DNA of 40,967 nt from Deltaproteobacteria bacterium (GCA_023954745.1 JAGSHC010000024.1:1-40967); one strand, 5' to 3'; shown: positions 19,147-27,021, counted from the first letter of the stretch. Notes: a model not told the origin generated them from the letters alone. Numbers and translations: made by a program.

Positions 19147-20307
19147 ATGCGGACTCAGTGGTGGAACCTTCTTCTGCTCTCGCTCGGCCTCGCCCTTGCC
19201 GGTTGCCCCGCGACGGGTGACGACGACGATGCGGCCAACGACGACGACACCGTCGGCAACGACGACGATGCGGCGTGCGCCGGCATCCTGAGCGTCAGCC
19301 CCGAGCAGGACGAGACGGACGTCTTCGGCGACAAGGTCGCGGTCACCTGGGACGCGGTCCCCACGGGCGGCGCGCTCGCCGTGACGGACGAAGCGGGTGC
19401 TGCCGTCGCCGGCTCCACCACGGACGACGACAACGGTCGCACGCTCATCTTCACCGCGGACAGCACGTTCACGGCGAGCACGACCTTCTCGGTCACCATC
19501 AGCTGGGACTGCGAGGCGGACGTCGCCTACGACTTCACCACGGGCCCCTACGGTGACGCCGTTGGCACGGAGAGCGACCTCATCGGTCGTGCCTTCAACC
19601 TCGACCTCGCATCGGCCGACTTCGTCGAGCCTGCGGGCGTCGGCGCGCTCCTCCAGGGCTTCCTGGTCGACGTGTACGTCATCTTCAACCCCACCGCCGA
19701 CAGCGACCTCGCCAACGGCAACATGCACATCGTGGGCGCGGTCGGCGAGCTCGACGGCGGCGACATCGTGCAGGACGAATGCAACGAGACCCTCCCCTTC
19801 ACCGCTGGTGAGGATGGCGAGGTTGGCACCGCCGATGACGCGCCTGCCGACTGGCAGAACCCCGACATGGAGCTCGAGGCTGACTCCCTGGCCCTCTCGG
19901 TGCAGGGTGTCGAGGCCGAGATTCAGGACCTCCTGATCAGCGCCAAGTTCCACCCCGAGCTGACTGGCTTCGTGGGCGGCACCTTCGCTGGCAAGATCGA
20001 CACCCGCGCGCTCGTGGGCCTGCTCGACAGCGAGGACCCGAACGCCATCTGCGACCTCGTCACCGAGACCGTGGGCATCGAGTGCGAGGACTGCGGCGGC
20101 GGTGAGAACTTCTGCCTCGGCGTGGTCGCCGAGAACGTGAGCGGCAACTACCTGGACAACATCCCCGGTGGCCTGACCCTCCGCAGCTGCGTCGACATCA
20201 TCGACGACGCCACCTGCGGCAACGGTTCCTACACCCTCGACGGCGAGGACAACGGCGACATCGACCCGCTGCTCTGCCCCGACTGGGAAGCGCCCGTCGC
20301 GGACTAA
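19147..20307 (+). CDS. Asp-rich lipoprotein with immunoglobulin-like domain
   Basis: 386 residues. The signal is MRTQWWNLLLLSLGLALAGC with Cys20. It is followed by an unusual acidic linker of three Asp runs (DDDD, DDD, DDD, about residues 24-44). Residues 45-140 resemble a bacterial Ig-like (Big_5) domain: 'ILSVSPEQDETDVFGDKVAV' is the common opening, and TADSTFTASTTFSVTI is the edge strand. The rest is unrecognised and contains paired cysteines (ECEDCGGGENFCLG). ATG 19147 is favoured over the in-frame ATG at 19141 because GGAG is 6 nt upstream. It is probably surface exposed and well expressed, given the strong promoter and terminator. Confidence 0.8.
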   Translation: MRTQWWNLLLLSLGLALAGCPATGDDDDAANDDDTVGNDDDAACAGILSVSPEQDETDVFGDKVAVTWDAVPTGGALAVTDEAGAAVAGSTTDDDNGRTLIFTADSTFTASTTFSVTISWDCEADVAYDFTTGPYGDAVGTESDLIGRAFNLDLASADFVEPAGVGALLQGFLVDVYVIFNPTADSDLANGNMHIVGAVGELDGGDIVQDECNETLPFTAGEDGEVGTADDAPADWQNPDMELEADSLALSVQGVEAEIQDLLISAKFHPELTGFVGGTFAGKIDTRALVGLLDSEDPNAICDLVTETVGIECEDCGGGENFCLGVVAENVSGNYLDNIPGGLTLRSCVDIIDDATCGNGSYTLDGEDNGDIDPLLCPDWEAPVAD

Positions 20308-20333
20308 CGTCCCCAGGGTGAATGATTGACGGA

Positions 20334-20369
20334 GGGCCGTCGGGGATACCCGGCGGCCCTTCTTCTCTT
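20334..20369 (+). terminator. Rho-independent terminator of the Asp-rich lipoprotein
   Basis: An 11-bp stem GGGCCGTCGGG / CCCGGCGGCCC (20334-20344 and 20349-20359, one G-U pair), loop GATA, then the pyrimidine tract TTCTTCTCTT. It lies 27 bases after the stop and is the best canonical terminator in the window. Confidence 0.85.
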
Positions 20370-20372
20370 GGG

Positions 20373-20478
20373 GAGCTTGTGTCGAGGGACACCGGGGGCG
20401 GCGGCGCTCGCTCAGTGGCGTATGGGAGATACGCGTCCTTCGCGGCTTCTTGCCCCCGGCCCCCCTCGACACAAGCTC
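20373..20478 (-). repeat. Long palindrome, family copy 4 (reverse orientation)
   Basis: GAGCTTGTGTCGAGGG (20373-20388) and its exact complement at 20463-20478 form 16-bp arms. After three mismatches, CCGGGGGC/GCCCCCGG extends them. The core hairpin is GCGTAT-GGGAG-ATACGC (20418-20434). Read on the minus strand, the core resembles copy 1 at 3113-3165 closely. It lies 60 bases downstream of the rluD stop. Confidence 0.7.
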
Positions 20479-20526
20479 ATGCCGGTGCTGGCGAACGGCG
20501 CCGGGCTACACCGGGGGCGGCGGCGC
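20389..20526 (+). repeat. 19-bp direct repeat flanking the palindrome
   Basis: ACACCGGGGGCGGCGGCGC occurs at 20389-20407 and again, identical, at 20508-20526, 119 bases apart. One copy lies inside the left arm region of the palindrome and the other just before the rluD 3' end. It could be a duplication scar or a recombination product. Confidence 0.6.
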
Positions 20527-20537
20527 CCGTGGCTTGC

Positions 20538-21545
20538 TCAGGCGGGCGCGGTCCAGGGCCCAGGGGCGTCCGGAGCGATGCCTACCCGCTCGCGCAGTGC
20601 GCTGAGCACCGTCATGAACTCCGGCTCGGGGTCCACTCGGAACTGCACGAACTCGTCGGTGCGGGGGTGGATGAACCCGAGGCTGGTGGCGTGCAACAGC
20701 TGCCCCTTGATGGGGGCGAGCAGGGCACGGAGCTTGGGCTCCGAGGGCAGCCAGTGCTTCTTGGTCCCGCCGTACACGTAGTCGCCAATGAGCGGGTGGT
20801 GCATCTCGGAGAGGTGCACTCGGATCTGATGGGTGCGCCCCGTCTCCAGCTGGCACTGCATCAACGCGACCCGGCCGAGCTCCTCGAGGGTCGAGTAGTG
20901 GGTGACGGCGTGCTTGCCACGGGTCACTCGGCCGCTCTGCTTGCGGCGGTCCCGCGGGTCTCGGCCGATGAGCCCCTCCACCGTGCCGCTGGCGGGGACC
21001 GGGCAGCCCCAGCAGAGCATCACGTAGGTGCGCTCGATGGAATGGGCCCTGAACTGCTCCGAGAGGTGGTGGTGGGCCACGTCGTTCTTCGCGATGACCA
21101 GGAGACCACTCGTGTCCTTGTCGATGCGGTGCACCATCCCCGGTCGCTCGATGCCGTTGATGGCGCTGAGCGAGCCGAAGTGGAACAACAGGGCGTTGAC
21201 GAGGGTGCCGTCGAGGTCGTGGGTGGTGGGGTGGACCACCATGCCCGTCGGCTTGTTCACCAGGGCGAGGTCCTCGTCCTCGTAGACGATGTGCAGCGGG
21301 ATGTCCTGGGCCAGGACCTCGGAGGGTCTCGGGGGGGGAATCACCAACTCGATGAGCTCGCCGGGCTTCAGACGCTGCGACCGACGGCAGACGGCGCCGT
21401 CGACGCGCACCTCACCCTCGTCGATGAGGGTCTGCAGGTACGCGCGGCTCAGCTCGGGGAACTTGCCTGCGAGGTACTGGTCGACACGCTGTCCCATGGC
21501 GGACAGAGGGACATCGAGCTCAACGGGACCGGTGGTGCGAGACAT
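20538..21545 (-). CDS. rluD: 23S rRNA pseudouridine synthase, RluD type
   Basis: 335 residues. An N-terminal S4 RNA-binding domain (residues 15-75, RVDQYLAGKFPELSRAYLQT) precedes the RluA-family catalytic domain. The nucleophile is Asp142 in HRIDKDTSGLL. ETGRTHQIRVHLSEMHHPLI is the other family signature. RluD modifies the helix-69 uridines of 23S rRNA; RluC is the alternative, but the S4 layout and the hairpin-loop motifs fit RluD better. A leaderless-type signal lies directly before the start. It follows the J-domain/HTH gene on the same strand but is separated from it by a long palindrome, so it probably has its own promoter. Confidence 0.9.
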   Translation of the reverse strand: MSRTTGPVELDVPLSAMGQRVDQYLAGKFPELSRAYLQTLIDEGEVRVDGAVCRRSQRLKPGELIELVIPPPRPSEVLAQDIPLHIVYEDEDLALVNKPTGMVVHPTTHDLDGTLVNALLFHFGSLSAINGIERPGMVHRIDKDTSGLLVIAKNDVAHHHLSEQFRAHSIERTYVMLCWGCPVPASGTVEGLIGRDPRDRRKQSGRVTRGKHAVTHYSTLEELGRVALMQCQLETGRTHQIRVHLSEMHHPLIGDYVYGGTKKHWLPSEPKLRALLAPIKGQLLHATSLGFIHPRTDEFVQFRVDPEPEFMTVLSALRERVGIAPDAPGPWTAPA

Positions 21546-21557
21546 CGCGGCAGGGTA
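21546..21557 (-). promoter_or_regulatory. Putative leaderless promoter of rluD (TACCCT, 6 nt)
   Basis: On the minus strand TACCCT (21557-21552), then GCCGCG and the ATG at 21545. No SD is present. Confidence 0.5.
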
Positions 21558-21573
21558 GTGGATTCCCCGCGCC

Positions 21574-21709
21574 TAAGCCCCCAGGGCTCCAGGGGCTCGA
21601 GGTCAAGGAGGCGAGGAAGGAACGGAGGGAGGCGTGCTGAAGCACGTCGCACCGACGGACGTCGTCGCGGAGCCGACGCTAAGATCGAGTCGCTGGGCCC
21701 CCTGGGCTA
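21574..21709. repeat. Long imperfect palindrome, family copy 2
   Basis: The left arm from 21574 (TAAGCCC, then AGGG, CCAG and CTCGA) matches, with gaps, the complement of 21681-21709. The core hairpin CGTGCT-GA-AGCACG is at 21633-21646. The right arm includes the stop codon of the J-domain/HTH gene (21707-21709). TCAAGGAG at 21603-21610 is shared with copy 1 (3111-3118). Confidence 0.55.
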
Positions 21710-23356
21710 CGGGATGCCGTTGGCCTTGAAGTACCCCGCCACGAACTCCTTCACTGGGAGCTTCAGCAGGCGGGCCACCTGGGTGAGGTAGCCCTTCAGG
21801 TAGACCTTCGCGGGCAGCTCGGCGATGTCGTCTGCCTCCATGTAGCGAAGCATCATGACGCTGATCTTGGTGCGCTCGGAGATGTCCTTGATGGCCACCC
21901 CCAGCTCACGCCGGGCCGTCTTGAGGAACTCGCCGTTCAGACCACCGCAGTCCATCTCCATGGACTCGATGACCTCGCGCGAGAGCGGGGTCACGTGGAG
22001 CGGCCCCGCGGCACAAGTCCGGATGCTGGTGCGGTCCCAGCGACGAGACGTCGCGGCACGACGAGCAAGAGCCAGGGAGCCAGCCGTGGGCTTCGTCTCC
22101 GGGGTGATGGGCGTGGGTGCGGCCGTGGGCAGGTCCGAGACGTTGGAGACGTCTGCGACTGGAGCTGGAGTCGCCGCGACTGGAGCCGCCGCCACGACTG
22201 GAGCGGGAGCCACCACCACCGGCGCCGCCGCCACGACTGGAGCGGGAGCCACCACCACCGGGGCCGCATGAGGCAGCGACACCTGGACGGGATGGCCCGG
22301 GAACGGACGGGTGATGACCGGTGACGCCACGCCAAGGGGCGCTTCCACCTGCGCGACTGCCTGGGGGGGGGGCGCCGCCGCCTGCGGGGCGGGCTCGACC
22401 GTCGTGATCGATGGCGCCGACGACTGGGCCGGCTGGACGCGCGCGCCGGGAAGCGGCATCAGGCTCGGGTCGAAGGGGGCCTTGGCCGCCGGCCGCAACG
22501 TCTGGGGACGGCGCGCCGGAGTGACCGGAGGCATCTGCACCGGAGCAGGCGCTACCAGAGAACTCGTCACCGGCGGCAGAGGAGCGAGGAAGGCCGAGCT
22601 CGGCAGAGACTCGATGGGCTCGCTCAGGTCGTCGTCGTCGAGGGAGATGAACGCTTCGTCGTCATCCCCCTCGAGGCTCACCGGCGACAGGACCGAGATG
22701 GACTGAATCTCCTCCTCGTCGTGGCTGTCGATGTCGATGAGGACCGATGCCCGGGCGACCACCGGCTCGTCGAAGAGCGACATGGGGGGAGCCTGGTGCT
22801 GCGTGGGCCGGGGCACCAGGGCCCGGGCGGGCTCGGTGTCGACCGGGTCTCCCACCACCGTCGGCTGCCGAGGCGGCGGTGACGCCACCGCCGGCATCTG
22901 CACGCTCGACACGGGAGAAGGGTTGTAGCGCGGCTCCGGCGGGATCGAGCGCAAGGAGGCCGACACTGGCTCCTCGGCGACGCGGTCCGCCCTGCGACGC
23001 ACCTCGCTGAGTCGACCCACCTGACGCGCGAGCTGCTCGATGGGGCTGGGCCCATCGAGGTCGTGCACCAGGTCGAAGAAGACGTCCGGATCGCGCGGCA
23101 CCACCGCTCCCGGCCGGGCCGACCGGTGGTACTTCGCGTACCGCCGAGCGAGCTCCGGATCCGAGAGGATCCGGAAGGCCTCGTCGATCTTTGCGCTGAT
23201 CGCCTCGGTCTCCTCAGGTGCGTAGAGGCTGTGAATCGCCATCGAGTCCGGTCGGAAACTCTGACGCACGAGCCTGTACGCCCGCTTCACCTCTTCATTG
23301 GTGGCCCCGGGGGAGACACTGAGAATCTCGTAGTAGTCCTGTGTGACGAACTTCAT
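21707..23356 (-). CDS. J-domain / RodZ-type HTH fusion protein
   Basis: 549 residues in three parts. Residues 5-75 are a J-domain (QDYYEILSVSPGATNEEVKR) in which the Hsp70-activating HPD tripeptide is Arg35-Pro36-Asp37, so the key His is gone. Residues 80-470 are a long, disordered Pro/Ala/Val-rich linker with acidic patches (DSHDEEEIQSIS, EGDDDEAFISLDDDDL) and a 13-residue tandem repeat. Residues 475-549 are a RodZ-type helix-turn-helix (GEFLKTARRELGVAIKDISE, then LRYMEADDIAELPAKVYLKG). RodZ normally has this HTH first, followed by a membrane segment; here it is last and there is no membrane segment. ATG 23356 opens the J-domain. It follows the ParA-like gene by 92 bases. It may be a cytoskeletal or polarity scaffold, but this is inference. 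Confidence 0.8.
   Translation of the reverse strand: MKFVTQDYYEILSVSPGATNEEVKRAYRLVRQSFRPDSMAIHSLYAPEETEAISAKIDEAFRILSDPELARRYAKYHRSARPGAVVPRDPDVFFDLVHDLDGPSPIEQLARQVGRLSEVRRRADRVAEEPVSASLRSIPPEPRYNPSPVSSVQMPAVASPPPRQPTVVGDPVDTEPARALVPRPTQHQAPPMSLFDEPVVARASVLIDIDSHDEEEIQSISVLSPVSLEGDDDEAFISLDDDDLSEPIESLPSSAFLAPLPPVTSSLVAPAPVQMPPVTPARRPQTLRPAAKAPFDPSLMPLPGARVQPAQSSAPSITTVEPAPQAAAPPPQAVAQVEAPLGVASPVITRPFPGHPVQVSLPHAAPVVVAPAPVVAAAPVVVAPAPVVAAAPVAATPAPVADVSNVSDLPTAAPTPITPETKPTAGSLALARRAATSRRWDRTSIRTCAAGPLHVTPLSREVIESMEMDCGGLNGEFLKTARRELGVAIKDISERTKISVMMLRYMEADDIAELPAKVYLKGYLTQVARLLKLPVKEFVAGYFKANGIP
22185..22262 (-). repeat. 39-bp tandem repeat, two copies
   Basis: Copies at 22185-22223 and 22224-22262 are near identical and encode the 13-residue unit VVVAPAPVVAAAP in the linker of the J-domain/HTH fusion. 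The period is in frame, so copy-number change would only lengthen or shorten the linker. Confidence 0.75.
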
Positions 23357-23448
23357 CGTCGATCTGCCATCCGCTCGTGGCCCCGTCGGGCCACATACTG
23401 CTGTGCTGCTGCTGCTTCGTACCGCTGTCTGCTTCTGCTCACCGAGGC

Positions 23449-24519
23449 TCAACGCCAGGGTCGTTCTCCTCCGATTGGGGCCTCCTGCCCCGCCGATTCC
23501 TGGGCGAGCTCGGCGAGGGCTGAGAGATCAGCCCGCCAACCGCCACGGGTGGGAAGGTCCACCCCTTCGTCCATGCGCGTGAGCGCCTCATCCAATTCCG
23601 TTCCCAGAAGGTCTCCGGCGTCGGCCCCGGGCCGCGCCCGACGCCGGCGCGCGCGAATCCACGCGTCCTCGTCCCACGGCAGTGCAGCCCGGAAGCGCAG
23701 CTCGATACCCAGTCCATGGCCCGCAGCCGTCACCAGGGCATGCCCGACGTCGATGTCGTCGCCTCGGCGCACTCGGTTCATCACCAGGAAGACAGGCCGG
23801 CCACCGACGTGAGCCGCGAGGTCGTCCGCGCTGACACCCGCGAGCCGCGCGGTGGTGCGCATCCAGGTCCCCGTGCGTCCGCCGCACTCTGTCCAGGCGT
23901 CCCCGAGGACCCGGTCTGCCCGTGCCGCCCCGAGACGACGAGCCAACCAGGGGCGCGCGAGTCGTGCAAAGACACGGCCCAGCAAGCGAGCCGTAGCCTC
24001 CAGGGGCAGCCGTTCGGGCACCGCCACCAGGAGCGGGAAGTCCGCGGCGAGCCACACGTCGAGAGCTGCGTCGTGCGCGCCTCCCGGGAGGTCGAGCAAG
24101 ACCTCGTCCTGGGTGAGACGAGCCGCGTTGGTCCAAAGCCGCGCCGCGTCGCGGCGGGTGGGGTCGGCCGAGGTGGGTCCAGGACCCGGAACCAGGCTCA
24201 GCTCGTGGTGCAGCGTGGTCGCAATGGGCTCGAGCCCCTTGCCGCCGGACCACTGGGCCCGCGGAGTACTGACGTCGAGGAGCGTTCCGAGCGTCGGCCC
24301 CGTCCAGTCACCGTCGACCAGGCATGCCGACTTGCCTCGACGGACCAGACGCGCCGCCAGCGTCACCGCGAGGGTCGACCGACCGACCCCTCCGGATCCG
24401 GAAGCGAATGCCCAGGTCCTTGGCGCACGGGCACCCATCGCACCGCCGCGAATGCGGCGGAGCTTGGGGACCGGTGCACGGTCTCCGGGAGCGATGACGG
24501 GTGCGCGAAGTCGACCCAC
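23449..24519 (-). CDS. ParA/MinD-like protein with degenerate P-loop
   Basis: 356 residues of the SIMIBI MinD/FlhG/ParA fold. The P-loop reads ASGSGGVGRST where the family has SGKGGVGKT: signature Lys42 is Ser and the phosphate-binding Lys47 is Arg, so ATP hydrolysis is doubtful. The second strand (KSACLVDGDWTGPTLGTLLD) keeps the Asp that contacts magnesium, and DEVLLDLPGGAHDAALD is the third conserved strand. The GTG at 24519 gives a basic N-terminal tail; ATG 24438 is the alternative. The J-domain/HTH gene follows 92 bases later in the same direction, so the two are probably cotranscribed. Likely a localisation or scaffold factor rather than an active partition ATPase. Confidence 0.75.
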   Translation of the reverse strand: MGRLRAPVIAPGDRAPVPKLRRIRGGAMGARAPRTWAFASGSGGVGRSTLAVTLAARLVRRGKSACLVDGDWTGPTLGTLLDVSTPRAQWSGGKGLEPIATTLHHELSLVPGPGPTSADPTRRDAARLWTNAARLTQDEVLLDLPGGAHDAALDVWLAADFPLLVAVPERLPLEATARLLGRVFARLARPWLARRLGAARADRVLGDAWTECGGRTGTWMRTTARLAGVSADDLAAHVGGRPVFLVMNRVRRGDDIDVGHALVTAAGHGLGIELRFRAALPWDEDAWIRARRRRARPGADAGDLLGTELDEALTRMDEGVDLPTRGGWRADLSALAELAQESAGQEAPIGGERPWR

Positions 24520-24620
24520 GAAAAATTCCCATTGCGCCTCGACCGCTTGAGAACCCAGGAGCCAAAGGGATCATCGGCGAGGCGATCGGGGGCATCCTAA
24601 GCGCGGGGGATCATCGCGCG

Positions 24621-24679
24621 CAAGAACCATCTTGCATCGCGCACACGTTTTCCAAACCCTGTGAATCAAAAGGTTCTTG
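24621..24679. repeat. 8-bp inverted repeat CAAGAACC / GGTTCTTG
   Basis: Arms at 24621-24628 and 24672-24679 enclose a relatively AT-rich stretch (CACGTTTTCCAAA, TGTGAATCAAAAGG) unusual for this GC-rich DNA. It adjoins the DnaA-box cluster. Confidence 0.45.
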
Positions 24680-24696
24680 GCCGATCTACCAGAGCC

Positions 24697-24752
24697 TGTG
24701 GAGAGTTTTTCCACACCTGTGGATAACTCGATCAGTCCTGGTTTGTGGGAAA
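24697..24752. promoter_or_regulatory. Cluster of DnaA-box-like sites
   Basis: TTTTCCACA (24707-24715) and TGTGGATAA (24718-24726, reverse of TTATCCACA) both fit the DnaA consensus TTWTNCACA and face each other 2 bp apart. TGTGGAGAG (24697-24705) and TGTGGGAAA (24744-24752) are weaker reverse-strand matches. The first three begin 10-11 bp apart, on one helical face. It may be an origin of replication or a DnaA-titration/regulatory site between the ParA-like and kinase genes. Confidence 0.5.
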
Positions 24753-26999
24753 ACGCGCCGAAGGAGAGGTGGTGCGCCTTTCCTCGGGATCCGGAGCCGG
24801 TGCGAGCATGTCCTCGACGGTCGTGAGGGCGTCCGGTTCGTCGAGATCCGGATCCGGATCCGGATCCGGATCCGGAAGGGGAAGTCGAAGCGCGAAGCTG
24901 GTGCCGCGGCCCGGCCGACTCTGAATCTCAATCTCCCCTCCGTGGGCGCGCATGATGCGTTCGCAGATGGGCAGCCCCAGCCCCGTCCCGCTCGCCTTCG
25001 TCGTGAAGAACGGGATGAAGAGCTTGCGCGCATCCTCCTCGGTGATGCCGCGCCCCTCGTCAGCGAAGGTGAACTCCACATAGCGAAGCGAGTGCAGACC
25101 CCCGCGGCGCACCCTCACCATCGCTCCGGGCGCCATCGTGCGCAGGGAGTCGACACCCGGTGCCTGAGTCCCTCGTGTGCCGACCCGCGTCCGCACCGTC
25201 AGGGTGCCGCCCTCTTGCTGCATCGCTTCGACGCCGTTGCGTACCACGTTGAGAACGACCTGCTTCAGCTTCTCGATGTCCATGGGCACCGGCGGCAGGT
25301 CCACCCCCGCCTCGTAGTTCACGTGCACGCCCCGCGGCAGTCCCTCCGCCACCACGAGCGCCATGACTCCCTGCATCAGGGTGTCGGGCTGCAGGTCCAT
25401 GCCATGGACCTGCATGGGGCGGGCGTAGTCGAGGAACTGGCTGACGACCCCGTTCAGCCGGTCGACCTCCTCCACGATGATTCCGAGAAACTCCCGTTCC
25501 AGGTCAGCCATGTCGCGGCGATTCAACACCTGCACTGCACCCTTGATGGCACCCAACGGGTTCCGGATCTCGTGGGCCAGACCGGCCGACATCTCACCCA
25601 GCGCCGCCAGGCGGTCCCGCTCCTTGGCCTGCTCGAAGGCCTGCGAGTTGTCCAAGGCGACGGCGAGCTGGTCCGCGAGCTCCTGGAGAGCGCGGAGCTC
25701 CGCGATGGAGAAGCGCGGGGCGCCCGGCTGCGTGCGAAGTCCCCACAGCCCCACGACCGTGGTTCCAATCTGGAGCGGGACACACAGCTCGGCCTGCATG
25801 CTCTGCATGGTCGCCATCACCGACTCGATCCAGTCCGGCCGCGCCGCCCCAGGCCGCTTGACCGCCTCCGACTCCAGCGCCTCCAGCTCGTACGAGGCGC
25901 GCCCCTCGAGGTACCCATCGATGAACGGCCGGTGCGGAATGGCGGCCAGCGGGTCCTGCTCAGGATGGCCCTCCACGCCGCGAAGGCGGTAGTACCCGCG
26001 GTCCTCGTCGTAGAGGTAGACCGTGGCGAGGTCCACCCGCCCCTCCATGTAGCTGCTGTCGAGTAGGGCCTCGAGCAGCGGACCCTCCTCGATGAGCCCC
26101 GGCAACCGCCGCTTCAGCCCTCCGAGAGCCAGCAACCAGTGGACCCGCTCTCGGGAGAAGAGCCGGTTTACGCGGTCTTCGATGAGCTGCTTCAGGGGCT
26201 CGTACAGAATGAGGAGAAGGACCGTGGCGAGCAGGATGTTCACGCCCTCGGCGAAGGGGCCAGTGCGCGGAGACACGAGGCGTGCGACGACCGCGTAGAG
26301 CGTCCCCAGCGCCGTCGTCATGCCGATGAAGACCACGAACCGGGTCGCAATCTCCGCCCGGTCCAGCAGCCGGTTGCTCGTGATGATGATGCCGAGCAAG
26401 TACACGTAGGCGGCCGTCGCGAGGGACCCGAAGGGCGGCAAAAGGAACGGGCTGCCCGTCTGTCCGGCCCAGAGATTCCAGTCGAACAGCGCCATCTCGA
26501 GGGCGATGAGCAGGATGGCGGCGAGCCCCCCCCAGCTCAGGTAGCGCATGCGTCGCCGCTCGTTCTCCAGCTCCAGCTTCTGCACGAGCCGCTGCACCCA
26601 GAACCACTGCACCGCAAGGCCGCCGAACACGAGGATGCTGTTCACCGTGATGGTGACGCGACTCCGGGAGCCAAACCACACGATGATTCCCAGCTGCACC
26701 ATCGCGGCGGCCACCAGAACGACCGTGAGAAGCCTGAAGCGCGGCCGGACCCGGGACAGGAGCTGCTCGTAGACCCGGAACGACGACGGCGCGACGAACA
26801 GCGCGGACGCGAGCAGGGCGTATCGCCAGGCTTCGTCCTTGGTGAGAATCAGCGCGAAGAGGCTGAGAAAGACCACCGAGATGACGCCTGCCATCAAGGC
26901 GTACACCTGATTCAGGGGGTCCCGGGGATTGCGAATGACCGTGGACACCGCCATGGACAGGGCGATGAGCGCAGTGAACAGAGGCGCGACGGTCTCCAC
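24732..26999 (-). CDS. Membrane sensor histidine kinase with GAF domain
   Basis: 755 residues. The first 290 contain about eight hydrophobic segments (for example LMAGVISVVFLSLFALIL, ILLIALEMALF, GVNILLATVLLLILYEPL), a sensor of the membrane-embedded N-terminal type. A GAF domain follows at about 310-450 (ELCVPLQIGTTVVGLWGLRT). HisKA has His476 in SAGLAHEIRNPLGAIKGA. The ATPase domain has NVVRNGVEAMQ, DEGRGI and GTGLGLPICERI. The C-terminal tail contains an Asp-Pro repeat (PDPDPDPDPDLDEPD) from a GATCCG microsatellite. The GTG start is 6 nt from a TAGTCT hexamer that overlaps the divergent selA promoter. No response regulator is adjacent. Confidence 0.92.
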   Translation of the reverse strand: METVAPLFTALIALSMAVSTVIRNPRDPLNQVYALMAGVISVVFLSLFALILTKDEAWRYALLASALFVAPSSFRVYEQLLSRVRPRFRLLTVVLVAAAMVQLGIIVWFGSRSRVTITVNSILVFGGLAVQWFWVQRLVQKLELENERRRMRYLSWGGLAAILLIALEMALFDWNLWAGQTGSPFLLPPFGSLATAAYVYLLGIIITSNRLLDRAEIATRFVVFIGMTTALGTLYAVVARLVSPRTGPFAEGVNILLATVLLLILYEPLKQLIEDRVNRLFSRERVHWLLALGGLKRRLPGLIEEGPLLEALLDSSYMEGRVDLATVYLYDEDRGYYRLRGVEGHPEQDPLAAIPHRPFIDGYLEGRASYELEALESEAVKRPGAARPDWIESVMATMQSMQAELCVPLQIGTTVVGLWGLRTQPGAPRFSIAELRALQELADQLAVALDNSQAFEQAKERDRLAALGEMSAGLAHEIRNPLGAIKGAVQVLNRRDMADLEREFLGIIVEEVDRLNGVVSQFLDYARPMQVHGMDLQPDTLMQGVMALVVAEGLPRGVHVNYEAGVDLPPVPMDIEKLKQVVLNVVRNGVEAMQQEGGTLTVRTRVGTRGTQAPGVDSLRTMAPGAMVRVRRGGLHSLRYVEFTFADEGRGITEEDARKLFIPFFTTKASGTGLGLPICERIMRAHGGEIEIQSRPGRGTSFALRLPLPDPDPDPDPDLDEPDALTTVEDMLAPAPDPEERRTTSPSARFPTNQD
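24845..24874 (-). repeat. GATCCG hexanucleotide microsatellite (5 perfect copies)
   Basis: Five tandem GATCCG units encode alternating Pro and Asp in the C-terminal tail of the histidine kinase. The hexamer keeps frame on expansion or contraction. The tract is also a dense run of GATC sites. Confidence 0.85.
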
Positions 27000-27021
27000 G
27001 GAGAGAGACTACAGTTCGCCC
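27000..27021. promoter_or_regulatory. Back-to-back leaderless promoters (kinase / selA)
   Basis: On plus, TACAGT (27010-27015) is 6 nt before the selA GTG at 27022. On minus, TAGTCT (27011-27006) is 6 nt before the kinase GTG at 26999. The two hexamers share the TA at 27010-27011, so only one polymerase can occupy the site at a time. Confidence 0.6.

Noticed and set aside
18283-20472. Long N-terminal extension of the YfiH-type gene
   Set aside because: Sequence upstream of 18969 is antisense to the Asp-rich lipoprotein and has no family match.
22185-22262. 39-bp tandem repeat as a possible CRISPR or minisatellite element
   Set aside because: There are only two adjacent copies without spacers, and they encode a Pro/Ala linker in frame.
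24697-24752. Firm call of the chromosomal origin
   Set aside because: Only two consensus boxes, and no dnaA, dnaN or gyrB in view; it is kept as a candidate only.
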